Shown here: positions 1-6,828 of the stretch, one piece after another | Layout of the letters: each line of letters begins with the position of its first letter | How positions within the stretch are numbered: the first letter of the stretch is position 1 | Assembly: GCA_023460085.1 (NCBI GenBank) | Contig: JAEWRI010000041.1 | Span: 1-9,075, forward strand | Direction: 5' to 3' | From: Bacillota bacterium | GTDB lineage: Bacteria > Bacillota > Clostridia > Christensenellales > SZUA-584 | Length of the DNA: 9,075 nt | Notes under the pieces: model-generated | Told to the model about the DNA's origin: nothing | What the model saw: only the letters and a program-made list of their open reading frames with translations | Database searches by the model: none | Made by a program: the position numbers and the translations under genes

Positions 1-2
1 TG

Positions 3-1415
3 CACGACTTCACGATTACGTACGTGCTGAACGGCGGAACGAACAACGCGGGCAACCCGGCGACGTACAATGTGGAGGACGACGAGATTACGCTGCTGCC
101 TCCGACGAAGACGGGCTACACGTTCGCAGGCTGGACTCCGGACGACGGCGTGATCGAGGCGGGCTCTACGGGCAACAAGACGTACACGGCGACATGGGAT
201 GGTCCGATTGAGTACAGTATCAATTATGTGCTGAACGGCGGAACAAACAATCCGGATAACCCGGAGACATACACAGTGGAGAGCGCGACGATTACCTTGA
301 AGGATCCGACGAGAGAAGGATTTACGTTCACAGGGTGGACACCGGACGGGAAGATCGAGGCAGGTTCGACGGGCGTGAAGACATTTACGGCTGGCTGGGC
401 AAACAATACCTATACGGTGCGCTTCTTCCGGGCGGATGGCGTGACGCAGATAGGTGCAACGCAGACGATTGTGTGGGGCCAGGCCGCGGTGCTTGAAACT
501 GCTCCGGGGCGCGCAGGCGCAACGTTTGCGGCGTGGGTGCTGACCGGTGACGATGACAGCGTAGCGACAAGCCTTACCAACGTACGCGAGAACATCGATG
601 CGGTGGCGAGCTACAACACCAGCGTGTATGTGGTCCGGTTTGAGGACTATGATGGTACGCTGCTGGGAACGGATCAGGTGCTGTACGGGCAGGATGCCGC
701 GCCCCCGGAGGATCCGACGCGTGAGGGTTACGACTTCACGGGATGGAGTCCGAGCTACGAAGGCGTTACTGGCAATCTGACGGTGACGGCGCAGTACGAC
801 ATCAAGACGTTCACCGTAACGTTTGTGGACTACGACGGCACGGTGATCGATACGCAGACGGTGGAATGGGACGGCACGGCGACGCCTCCGGCGGATCCGA
901 CGCGTGAGGGGTATACGTTCACCGGCTGGGATCAGTCGTTGGATCATATAACCTCTGACATGACGGTGACGGCGCAGTACGGACAGGGTGTGGAGCCTAC
1001 GCCCGCCCCGACAGAGATTATCGATGAACCTCCGGTAACGGGCGGCGGCAACGGAAATTGGCTGTGGTGGCTGCTGTTAATCCCGGCGCTGGGCGTCATC
1101 ATCTGGCTGCTGCTCGCGTGGCTGACCATCGTCCCGATTGCCGAGGAAGTCAAAGATAACGGCGACGGAACCAAGACGATACAGTGGGGCTACGAGAACC
1201 GCAAGCTTAAGAAGAAGAAATATGAAGAAGGGGAGGATTCCGAGCTGACGGCGCTGACAGGGCAGATTATCCGGAACAGCCAGAACCCGCCGTATGAGTT
1301 CGAAAAGGGCCGCGTGGAGAACGTGTTTAACACTGTCGCTTCCGCCGACGCGAAGGTGCAGTGGAGGATCAAACGCCGCAAGACCCAGGTGGATCTCTCC
1401 AAGAAGAATAAGTAA
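3..1415 (+). CDS. InlB-type repeat surface protein, C-terminal membrane anchor (5' partial)
   Basis: The reading frame is open from the first bases of the window (HDFTITYVLNGG...), so the gene starts upstream; the GTG at 24 is an internal Val codon inside a repeat, not a start. The visible part has five extracellular repeats of the Listeria-Bacteroides / InlB B-repeat kind with hallmark GYTFxGW and final TATW/TAQY: two of one subtype (about nt 15-203 and 213-404, both with YVLNGGTNN), one degenerate copy (405-617, GATFAAW), and two of a second subtype (618-800 and 801-983, DYDGT...DPTREGY). A short Pro/Thr and Gly-rich linker follows, then a hydrophobic segment rich in Trp and Leu (about nt 1056-1139), then a charged tail of about 90 residues with a KLKKKK cluster. 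There is no LPXTG motif, so anchoring is by the membrane helix, with the basic tail probably in the cytoplasm. Such repeats occur in adhesins and other cell-surface proteins; the binding partner is unknown. No signal peptide can be seen because the N terminus is missing. Confidence 0.88.
   Translation, partial: HDFTITYVLNGGTNNAGNPATYNVEDDEITLLPPTKTGYTFAGWTPDDGVIEAGSTGNKTYTATWDGPIEYSINYVLNGGTNNPDNPETYTVESATITLKDPTREGFTFTGWTPDGKIEAGSTGVKTFTAGWANNTYTVRFFRADGVTQIGATQTIVWGQAAVLETAPGRAGATFAAWVLTGDDDSVATSLTNVRENIDAVASYNTSVYVVRFEDYDGTLLGTDQVLYGQDAAPPEDPTREGYDFTGWSPSYEGVTGNLTVTAQYDIKTFTVTFVDYDGTVIDTQTVEWDGTATPPADPTREGYTFTGWDQSLDHITSDMTVTAQYGQGVEPTPAPTEIIDEPPVTGGGNGNWLWWLLLIPALGVIIWLLLAWLTIVPIAEEVKDNGDGTKTIQWGYENRKLKKKKYEEGEDSELTALTGQIIRNSQNPPYEFEKGRVENVFNTVASADAKVQWRIKRRKTQVDLSKKNK
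15..404 (+). repeat. Two tandem coding repeats, subtype A
   Basis: Two copies with a 204-nt period (68 codons). The DNA from 24 and from 228 is nearly identical over about 23 bases (gtgctgaacggcggaac then a/g variants), encoding VLNGGTNN in both. Each copy continues to a G-[YF]-TF-x-GWTPD core, an IEAGSTG stretch and a closing TATW or TAGW. Near-identity at the DNA level makes unequal recombination between copies possible. Confidence 0.85.
618..983 (+). repeat. Two tandem coding repeats, subtype B
   Basis: Two copies with a 183-nt period (61 codons). Identical DNA blocks include gatccgacgcgtgaggg at 711-727 and 894-910, and tgacggtgacggcgcagtac at 778-797 and 961-980. Both encode DYDGT, DPTREGY, FTGW and TVTAQY. 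The shared silent sites point to recent duplication or gene conversion. Confidence 0.87.
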
Positions 1416-1422
1416 CGATGCT

Positions 1423-1452
1423 GCGGCGCTCCGATGGGGCGCCGCTTTCTTT
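1423..1452 (+). terminator. Rho-independent terminator of the surface protein gene
   Basis: A GC-rich hairpin lies 8 bases after the stop codon: gcggcgctcc (1423-1432), loop gat, ggggcgccgc (1436-1445). All ten positions pair, with one T-G wobble. A T-rich tract (tttcttt, 1446-1452) follows. Confidence 0.85.
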
Positions 1453-1457
1453 ATGAG

Positions 1458-1493
1458 AAACTTCGCCATGTGCCTGTGGCGAAGTTTTTGTTT
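1458..1493 (+). terminator. Second tandem hairpin terminator
   Basis: An 11-bp perfect stem, aaacttcgcca (1458-1468) with tggcgaagttt (1477-1487), has an 8-base loop, and the T run continues as ttg ttt to 1493. Together with the preceding hairpin it insulates the lacI-xylA unit from upstream transcription. Confidence 0.82.
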
Positions 1494-1543
1494 CATAATA
1501 AAAGAAGGAATAATGGGTTTCATGGCGAATAATTAATATAGTG

Positions 1544-1553
1544 TATACGTATA
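1544..1553 (+). promoter_or_regulatory. Candidate LacI-family operator (palindrome)
   Basis: TATACGTATA is a perfect 10-bp palindrome with a central CG, the symmetry typical of LacI-family operators. It lies 18 bases before the start of the LacI-family gene and next to a possible -10 element, TATAGT (1537-1542), for which I see no convincing -35. It would fit autoregulation and control of xylA. A short palindrome in an AT-rich stretch can also occur by chance. Confidence 0.4.
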
Positions 1554-1559
1554 AGTCGT

Positions 1560-1563
1560 GAGG
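1560..1563 (+). promoter_or_regulatory. Ribosome binding site that decides the lacI start
   Basis: GAGG (within gtgaggg, 1558-1564) sits 8 bases before the ATG at 1572 but only 2 bases before the ATG at 1566. The second ATG is therefore the better start, giving MPTMKDVARLAG. Confidence 0.6.
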
Positions 1564-1571
1564 GAATGATT

Positions 1572-2654
1572 ATGCCTACGATGAAGGATGTCGCAAGGCT
1601 TGCGGGGGTTTCGCAGCCGACGGTATCCCATGTCATAAACGGTACGGCTTCCATTTCGGACGCCGTGGTTAAGCGCGTTCATGAGGCAATAGAGCGCCTT
1701 GGATATGTGCCCAACGCGGCAGCCAAGAGCCTGAAAACCAGCAAGACCCGGATTATTGGCGTGCTCGTGCCGGATGTCGGAATACGATATTACAGCGAAA
1801 TGGTGAAGTCTCTGGAGGTGCTGCTGCGCGACAAGGGGTACATGGTATTCCTGTGCAATACGTTTTACAGCACGGCACTGGAGCGGGCTTACGTACAGAC
1901 GCTGATACAGCACAACGTGCTGGGCGTCATTGCCGGTTTCGATCTTGCAGATCAGGGTTCTGTGGCGCTGCTGCGGGAGCATCGGATCCCTGCGGTCACG
2001 CTGGATTCCGGTTGCGCAGACGGCACGGAATACCGTGTCCGGGTGGATAATGAAAAGCTCGCACGTATCGCGGTTTCGCATCTTTACGATACGGGCGCCC
2101 GCTGCATCAGCTATTGCAGCGAACCGATGGGCGTGGAGGTGCTGCAAGCGCGCTATGTCTTTTTTCAGAAGGCGCTGCAGGAGCTTGGTCTGGAGTTTGA
2201 GGAGAAGCGCTGCTTCATCGCGCATAACCCGCATGGCGTTTACGACAAGATGGAACGCGGGTATCAGGCAGGCGCGAATTTGCTGCTGCACGAAGAGATA
2301 GACGCCGTATTTGCCAGCTCGGACGAGTTTGCTTTTGGTATCATTTCACGTCTTAAGGAGCATGGCGTTGCCATCCCGCAGCGCATGCCCATATTGGGCT
2401 GCGATAACGACCCATTTTCCGTGCTGATGGATCCGCCGCTTACCACGGTGTGGCAGCCGATCGCGCGCATGGCGGAGACGGGCGTAAACATGCTTCTGAA
2501 ATTAACAGACGGCGATACGGTGGCGGAAAAGGATGTATGCCTGGAGCCTGAACTGATCATCCGCGAATCCACGCTGAAAATGCGCGCGCAATCCAATGCA
2601 ACAGTTTCCGTTGGCCCGTCAGGGTATTTTGATAAGGAGGAGTTAAAGTCATGA
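1572..2654 (+). CDS. LacI-family transcriptional regulator, probable xylose-locus regulator
   Basis: The protein is a 360-residue DNA-binding regulator. Residues 4-23 (MKDVARLAGVSQPTVSHVIN) are the LacI-type helix-turn-helix; residues 45-56 (YVPNAAAKSLKT) are the hinge helix, with Lys where Arg is usual. Residues 60-335 form the periplasmic-binding-protein-like effector domain, beginning RIIGVLVPD and including ILGCDND (274-280) and the typical C-terminal TTVWQPIARMAETG (291-304). The length is normal for the family. The ATG at 1572 is preferred over that at 1566 because of Shine-Dalgarno spacing. The gene overlaps xylA by four bases (ATGA), so the two are almost certainly cotranscribed and translationally coupled, which points to D-xylose or a related sugar as effector. 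That effector is inferred from context; most Bacillota use a ROK-family XylR instead. No separate promoter before xylA is visible. Confidence 0.93.
   Translation: MPTMKDVARLAGVSQPTVSHVINGTASISDAVVKRVHEAIERLGYVPNAAAKSLKTSKTRIIGVLVPDVGIRYYSEMVKSLEVLLRDKGYMVFLCNTFYSTALERAYVQTLIQHNVLGVIAGFDLADQGSVALLREHRIPAVTLDSGCADGTEYRVRVDNEKLARIAVSHLYDTGARCISYCSEPMGVEVLQARYVFFQKALQELGLEFEEKRCFIAHNPHGVYDKMERGYQAGANLLLHEEIDAVFASSDEFAFGIISRLKEHGVAIPQRMPILGCDNDPFSVLMDPPLTTVWQPIARMAETGVNMLLKLTDGDTVAEKDVCLEPELIIRESTLKMRAQSNATVSVGPSGYFDKEELKS
2634..2640 (+). promoter_or_regulatory. Ribosome binding site of xylA inside the lacI coding end
   Basis: AAGGAGG lies 10 bases before the xylA ATG at 2651 and is located inside the last codons of the regulator gene, consistent with coupled translation across the ATGA overlap. 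Confidence 0.8.
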
Positions 2655-3964
2655 AAGAGTATTTTTCGGGAATAGGCAAAGTCGGTTTTTCAGACGATTC
2701 ACGGGAGGGCCTTTACTTCAGGCACTATCGTCCCGATGAGATCGTCGGCGGCAAGAAGATGAAGGATCAATTGCGCTTCTCTATGGCATACTGGCATACA
2801 CTCGTTGCGGGCGGACGGGATGTGTTTGGTCCGGAAACAGCAGTACGCCCGTGGGATGGTTTGGAAGGGATGAAGCTTGCGGAAGCGCGCGCACACGCTG
2901 CGTTTGAGTTTCTCGAAAAGATGAGCCTTGACTTCTTCTGTTTCCATGATCGCGACATCGCGCCGGAGGGGGATACGCTGGCGGAGACCAACCGTAATCT
3001 CGATAAAATCGTGAAGTTGCTGAAGTCGCTCATGGCGGATACCGGCAAGAAGGTGCTTTGGGGAACGGCGTCGCTGTTCAGCAATCCGCGTTTCGTACAC
3101 GGCGCGGCCACATCACCCAACGCCGAGGTGTTCGCGTACGCAGCGGCGCAGGTAAAGAAGGCGCTGGAGGTTACTATGGAGCTGGGCGGCGAAAACTATG
3201 TGTTCTGGGGCGGTCGTGAAGGTTACGAGACGCTGCTCAATACCGACATGAAGCGGGAGCAGGACAATCTTGCGCGTTTCCTGCACATGGCGGTGGACTA
3301 CGCCAAGGAGATTGGTTTCACAGGGCAGTTCCTTATTGAGCCCAAACCGAAGGAACCCACCAAGCACCAATACGATTTTGACGTGGCTTCCGGTATCGCG
3401 TTTCTGCGGACGTACGGACTGGAGCCCTACTTTAAGTTCAACATCGAGGCAAACCACGCCACGCTGGCGGGGCACACCTTCCAACATGACCTGCGCGTCG
3501 CGCGCATCGCGGATATGCTGGGTTCCGTGGACGCCAATCAGGGCGACATGCTGTTGGGCTGGGATACGGATCAATTTCCGACCGACATTTACAACGCGAC
3601 GCTGTGCATGGCCGAGGTGCTTGGAATGGGCGGCTTCACCAAGGGCGGACTGAATTTTGACGCGCATGTGCGCCGTGCCTCCATGATGCCGGAGGATCTT
3701 TTCTATGCGCACGCGGCGGGCATGGACACCTTTGCACTGGGCCTCAAAGCGGCTGACGCCATGATGAAAGACGGCTTTTTCACCGATTTCGTTGAAAAGC
3801 GTTACGACAGCTATCAGGAAGGGATCGGATTGGAGATCTCCGAGGGTCGTGCAAACTTCAAGTCGCTGGAGGCCTATATCCTCGACAAGGGCGAGATAGC
3901 CAATGTTTCCGGACGACAGGAGTATCTGGAAGCGATACTCAACGAGTACATCCGGAAGGCCTGA
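2651..3964 (+). CDS. xylA: Xylose isomerase (class II)
   Basis: This cytoplasmic enzyme interconverts D-xylose and D-xylulose using two divalent metal ions in a TIM barrel. The 437-residue length is that of class II enzymes. The active-site residues known from the family are all present, two positions lower than in the E. coli enzyme: His99 and Asp102 (FCFHDRD), Glu230 and Lys232 (IEPKPKEPTKH), Glu266 and His269 (NIEANHATLAGH), Asp294 (GSVDANQGD), Asp305 and Asp307 (GWDTDQFP), and Asp337 (GGLNFDAHVRR). The WGGREGYE motif is at 186-193. The start is fixed by AAGGAGG ten bases upstream and by the four-base overlap with the LacI-family gene. XylB, the next step in the pathway, is encoded two genes downstream. 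Nothing suggests a defect. Confidence 0.98.
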   Translation: MKEYFSGIGKVGFSDDSREGLYFRHYRPDEIVGGKKMKDQLRFSMAYWHTLVAGGRDVFGPETAVRPWDGLEGMKLAEARAHAAFEFLEKMSLDFFCFHDRDIAPEGDTLAETNRNLDKIVKLLKSLMADTGKKVLWGTASLFSNPRFVHGAATSPNAEVFAYAAAQVKKALEVTMELGGENYVFWGGREGYETLLNTDMKREQDNLARFLHMAVDYAKEIGFTGQFLIEPKPKEPTKHQYDFDVASGIAFLRTYGLEPYFKFNIEANHATLAGHTFQHDLRVARIADMLGSVDANQGDMLLGWDTDQFPTDIYNATLCMAEVLGMGGFTKGGLNFDAHVRRASMMPEDLFYAHAAGMDTFALGLKAADAMMKDGFFTDFVEKRYDSYQEGIGLEISEGRANFKSLEAYILDKGEIANVSGRQEYLEAILNEYIRKA

Positions 3965-3965
3965 C

Positions 3966-4007
3966 GAGATTAGGTCCCCCCCGCACAGGAATTAAGCAAT
4001 CTCTTTT
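3966..4007 (+). terminator. Possible weak terminator after xylA
   Basis: An inverted repeat, GAGATT (3966-3971) and AATCTC (3998-4003), is followed directly by TTTT. The stem is short and the 26-base loop long, with a run of seven C inside it, so termination is likely partial if it occurs at all. Confidence 0.3.
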
Positions 4008-4018
4008 CGGTACGGTAA

Positions 4019-4047
4019 TTTACACCGCGGCTTTTTTCCAGTATGAT
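4019..4047 (+). promoter_or_regulatory. Sigma-A-type promoter for the pfkB-xylB unit
   Basis: TTTACA (4019-4024) and TATGAT (4042-4047) are separated by 17 bases, close to the sigma-A/sigma-70 consensus. The expected transcription start near 4054 would give a leader of about 35 bases before the kinase gene. An interrupted inverted repeat, GTATG (4041-4045) and CATAC (4051-4055), straddles the -10 and the expected start and could be an operator. Confidence 0.7.
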
Positions 4048-4079
4048 AGGCATACACAAACCTAACTAAATATCACGGC

Positions 4080-4083
4080 GAGG
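4080..4083 (+). promoter_or_regulatory. Ribosome binding site that decides the pfkB start
   Basis: GAGG ends 5 bases before the ATG at 4089. The alternative in-frame GTG at 4083 overlaps this site and has no ribosome binding site of its own, so ATG 4089 is chosen. Confidence 0.6.
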
Positions 4084-4088
4084 TGCTT

Positions 4089-5096
4089 ATGAGACAGGGA
4101 ATTGCTGTGGCGGGCAACATGAGCGTGGACGTACTTTACCCGATACAGGGGCTGCCCGGTGCGGGGGAGCTGACGACGATACTGGACGGAATTTCGCGCA
4201 CGACGGGAGGCGCGCTGTGCAACGTGATTGCCGATCTGGCACAGCTGGATGCTTTGCTGCCGTTGCAGGCGCTGGGACGCATCGGCACGGATGCAGAGGG
4301 CGACTTCGTGCTGGACCGGATGCGTGCTTATGCCAACATCGATCTGTCGCAGGTGAAGCGCGACGGGACTACATCGTTTACCGCCGTGATGGCGGATACC
4401 CTTACCAAGCAGCGAACGTTCTTTCATTACCGCGGGGCCAACGCGAAATTCGATGTGGAAGATATCGATTGGGACTGCGTCGGCGCGGAGATGCTTCACG
4501 TCGGGTATATTCTGCTGCTGGACGCGCTGGATGCGCCCGACGCGGAGTACGGCACGCGAATGGCGCGGCTGCTGTGCGCGGCTCAAAAGCGGGGCATTAA
4601 GACCTCCATCGACGTGGTCAGCGAGAGCGGAGATCGGTTTCAGCGGATTGTGCCGCCCGCGCTGCGCTATACGGACTATTGCGTTATCAACGAACTGGAG
4701 GCACAGCAGAGCACGGGCGTGCCTCTGCGTGACGGGAGCGGAAAGCTGATGAGAGACAATATCCCTGAAGCGCTCCGCAAATTGATGGAGATGGGTGTAT
4801 CGACCTGGATTGTTGTCCATTGCCCGGAGGGCGGCTATGGTATGGCACAGGACGGTGCGTATGTCGAAGTGGAAAGTCTGCGCCTGCCGGAAGGGTATAT
4901 CAAGGGCACGGTGGGCGCGGGCGACGCATTTTGCGCCGGCGTGTTGTACGGAGCGCATCAGAAGCTGGCGCTGAAGGCCGCCATCGAGATGGGCGTCGCG
5001 TCGGCGGCATGCTCGCTCTCCGAGAGCGGATCGACAGAAGGCATGCGCAGCGCTGTGCAAGCCATGGAGTTGTATCATCAGCTGCGGCAGGCATAG
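4089..5096 (+). CDS. PfkB/ribokinase-family carbohydrate kinase, substrate unknown
   Basis: A 335-residue cytoplasmic kinase expected to transfer phosphate from ATP to a sugar hydroxyl. The N-terminal strand and substrate-binding region GNMSVDVLYP (9-18) and TTGGALCNVIADLA (38-51) match the first PfkB signature region. NELE (201-204) is the NxxE motif linked to Mg-ATP binding. TVGAGDAFCAGVLYG (274-288) is the second signature, with the catalytic base Asp279. The residue before it is Gly273, where the family usually has Asp (DTxGAGD). The ATG at 4089 is chosen over the GTG at 4083. The gene sits between xylA and xylB and has its own good promoter. No terminator separates it from xylB 62 bases later, so the two are probably cotranscribed. 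A pentose, pentulose or related sugar is a reasonable guess for the substrate, but the sequence alone does not decide between ribokinase-, fructokinase- or ketohexokinase-like roles. Confidence 0.9.
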   Translation: MRQGIAVAGNMSVDVLYPIQGLPGAGELTTILDGISRTTGGALCNVIADLAQLDALLPLQALGRIGTDAEGDFVLDRMRAYANIDLSQVKRDGTTSFTAVMADTLTKQRTFFHYRGANAKFDVEDIDWDCVGAEMLHVGYILLLDALDAPDAEYGTRMARLLCAAQKRGIKTSIDVVSESGDRFQRIVPPALRYTDYCVINELEAQQSTGVPLRDGSGKLMRDNIPEALRKLMEMGVSTWIVVHCPEGGYGMAQDGAYVEVESLRLPEGYIKGTVGAGDAFCAGVLYGAHQKLALKAAIEMGVASAACSLSESGSTEGMRSAVQAMELYHQLRQA

Positions 5097-5145
5097 TGCC
5101 GCGGCGAAAACCCTGAAGTCAAACGCTCGGGGAGTTATCACATAC

Positions 5146-5151
5146 AGGAGG
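5146..5151 (+). promoter_or_regulatory. Ribosome binding site of xylB
   Basis: A perfect AGGAGG lies 7 bases before the ATG at 5159. The 62-base gap before the gene shows no hairpin terminator and no convincing promoter. Confidence 0.85.
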
Positions 5152-5158
5152 AAAAACA

Positions 5159-6667
5159 ATGGGCAGGTATTTGGCGGGGGTGGACGTAGGCACCTCCAGC
5201 GTAAAATGCATCGTTATCGATGACAGCGGCAAGGTGGTTTCTTCATGCTCGGAAAAATATCCGCTGTATACGCCTCAGGCAGGCTTTTCGGAACAGGAGC
5301 CTTCCGAATGGTGGGAAGGTACAAAAAAGGCGATACGCCGCGCGGTTGCGGAGAGCGGCGCAAACCCTGAGGAGATCATCGGGCTGGGCTTTTCCGGCCA
5401 GATGCATGGCCTTGTGGCGCTGGATAAACATGACACCGTGCTGCGGCGCGCCATACTGTGGAACGATCAGCGCACGGGCGCGGAGTGCGCCGAGATCATC
5501 GCGGCTGCGGGCGGTCTGAATGGTCTGCTGGGGTATACCAACAACACCATGCTGGCAGGGTACACGGGCGGAAAGCTGCTCTGGGTCAGGAAGCATGAGC
5601 CGGAAGTATTCGCGAAAATTGCTTCCTTCCTGATGCCCAAGGATTATATTCGCTTCATGATCACCGGAGAGAAAGCGACCGACGTTTCAGATGCTTCCGG
5701 TACCGGGTTCTTTGACGTGGAGCACCGCCGTTGGAGCGACGGGCTGATTTCACTGTTGGGGTTCGATAAGGAGATATTTCCCAGCGTGCTGGAATCGGAC
5801 GAAGTTGCGGGGTACGTTACAGCGAAGGCCGCGGCGGAAACAGGTCTGCCTGAGGGCATGCCGGTTTATGCGGGCGGCGGCGACGCGGTGATACAGACGA
5901 CCGGATCCGGCATCGTACGCGAGGGTACTATCGGCCTCATCATTGGCACCTCCGGCGTGCTTTCCATGTCGCTGGACAGCTACGCCTACAACACCGGGGG
6001 AAGCCTGCAGTTCTTCTGCAACAACGATCGGCGCAAATGGCAGGCGCTGGGGTGCCAGCTGAGCTCAGGCGGATCGGTGGAGTGGTTCAAGGATACGGTG
6101 TACGAGGGCGAGGGCGCGTTCAAGCGGCTTGACGCGGAAGCTGCGCAGAGTCCCGCGGGCGCAAACAAGCTGCTCTTTCTGCCGTACCTCACGGGAGAGC
6201 GCTGCCCGCACGCGGATCCGTACGCGCGCGGTGTATTCTTCGGGCTTGCCATCTCGCACGGCAGAGGCGATTTGGCGCGCGCCGTGATGGAGGGCGTCAC
6301 GCTGGGCCTGCGCGAGATTTACGAGCTGGTATTGAAGGGAAATCCGAAGATAAAGCCGGTAGAGGTCATCTCCTCGGGGGGCGGCAGCCGAAGCGCGGTG
6401 TGGCGGCAGATACAAGCCGACGTGTTCGGGCTGCCCGTGAAGACGCTGACCGGCGCGGCTGAGGGCGGCGCTTACGGCGGCGCGGTGGTTGCCGGAGTAG
6501 GCGCGGGCGTCTGGAAGGACATCGAGGAAGCGGCGCAGTGTCTGAAGGTGGAAACGGTTACCGAGCCCATTGCGGAAAACGCGCGCGTGATGAATGCGCT
6601 GCTGCCGGTATATCAAGGCTTGTATCAAGATTTGAAGGAACGGTTTAAGGTACTGATGGAAATATAA
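5159..6667 (+). CDS. xylB: Xylulokinase (FGGY family)
   Basis: Phosphorylates D-xylulose, the product of XylA, to D-xylulose 5-phosphate, which enters the pentose phosphate pathway. The 502-residue length is typical. The N-terminal half shows the phosphate-binding DVGTSS (9-14), FSGQMHGLV (78-86, the GQMHG motif characteristic of xylulokinases) and WNDQRT (101-106). The catalytic base is Asp242 in AGGGDAVIQTTGSG (238-251). The C-terminal half shows PYLTGERCPHADPYARG (342-358) and the FGGY signature GGGSRSAVWRQIQADVFGLP (407-426), followed by EGGAYGGA (435-442). The start is set by AGGAGG seven bases upstream. It is probably the last gene of the xylose unit, since a terminator follows at once. 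Nothing suggests a broken gene. Confidence 0.97.
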   Translation: MGRYLAGVDVGTSSVKCIVIDDSGKVVSSCSEKYPLYTPQAGFSEQEPSEWWEGTKKAIRRAVAESGANPEEIIGLGFSGQMHGLVALDKHDTVLRRAILWNDQRTGAECAEIIAAAGGLNGLLGYTNNTMLAGYTGGKLLWVRKHEPEVFAKIASFLMPKDYIRFMITGEKATDVSDASGTGFFDVEHRRWSDGLISLLGFDKEIFPSVLESDEVAGYVTAKAAAETGLPEGMPVYAGGGDAVIQTTGSGIVREGTIGLIIGTSGVLSMSLDSYAYNTGGSLQFFCNNDRRKWQALGCQLSSGGSVEWFKDTVYEGEGAFKRLDAEAAQSPAGANKLLFLPYLTGERCPHADPYARGVFFGLAISHGRGDLARAVMEGVTLGLREIYELVLKGNPKIKPVEVISSGGGSRSAVWRQIQADVFGLPVKTLTGAAEGGAYGGAVVAGVGAGVWKDIEEAAQCLKVETVTEPIAENARVMNALLPVYQGLYQDLKERFKVLMEI

Positions 6668-6675
6668 AGCGGAAC

Positions 6676-6713
6676 AAAAAACGCGGCGCAAACATGAAGC
6701 CCGCGCTTTTTTT
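6676..6713 (+). terminator. Rho-independent terminator after xylB
   Basis: CGCGG (6682-6686) pairs with CCGCG (6701-6705) around a 14-base loop. The preceding A run (6676-6681) can pair with the T run (6707-6713) past a single bulged C (6706). The seven-T tract and its position 8 bases after the xylB stop support termination. Confidence 0.75.
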
Positions 6714-6758
6714 GTGATGAGTGGAGGCAGGCGAAACCGGCTATAATGACATCCGCGC

Positions 6759-6787
6759 TTGAACTATTCGCGCGGGCTGTGTATGAT
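6759..6787 (+). promoter_or_regulatory. Sigma-A-type promoter for the DUF89-GH3 unit
   Basis: TTGAAC (6759-6764) and TATGAT (6782-6787) are 17 bases apart, with the expected start near 6794. The -35 box lies in the loop of an inverted repeat, CCGCGC (6753-6758) and GCGCGG (6770-6775). A second -10-like TATAAT at 6742-6747 has no good -35. The promoter lies downstream of the alternative ATG at 6746, which argues that the phosphatase gene starts at 6839. Confidence 0.6.
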
Positions 6788-6828
6788 GTACGGGATGCCG
6801 GACGAAAGTACGGCAAGTATTTACAGCC

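Noticed and set aside
24..26. GTG as start of the surface protein
   Set aside because: The frame is open upstream to the window edge and the Val is inside a repeat that begins before it.
15..983. Tandem repeats as a CRISPR array or noncoding satellite
   Set aside because: Periods of 183 and 204 bases are whole codons, the repeats encode InlB-type domains in one frame, and there are no spacers.
1077..1523. 148-codon minus-strand frame across the surface protein end and terminators
   Set aside because: It runs through two hairpin terminators and the membrane-helix coding region; no domain is recognisable.
1533..2291. 252-codon minus-strand open frame that could look like a divergent gene
   Set aside because: It covers the conserved helix-turn-helix and effector domain of the LacI-family gene on the opposite strand and has no recognisable domain.
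5097..5158. Separate promoter or catabolite-repression site before xylB
   Set aside because: No -35/-10 pair at normal spacing and no acceptable cre-like palindrome could be found in these 62 bases.
4062..5159. 365-codon open frame on the minus strand
   Set aside because: Antisense shadow of the PfkB kinase gene with biased composition (Arg, His, Gln) and no family motif.
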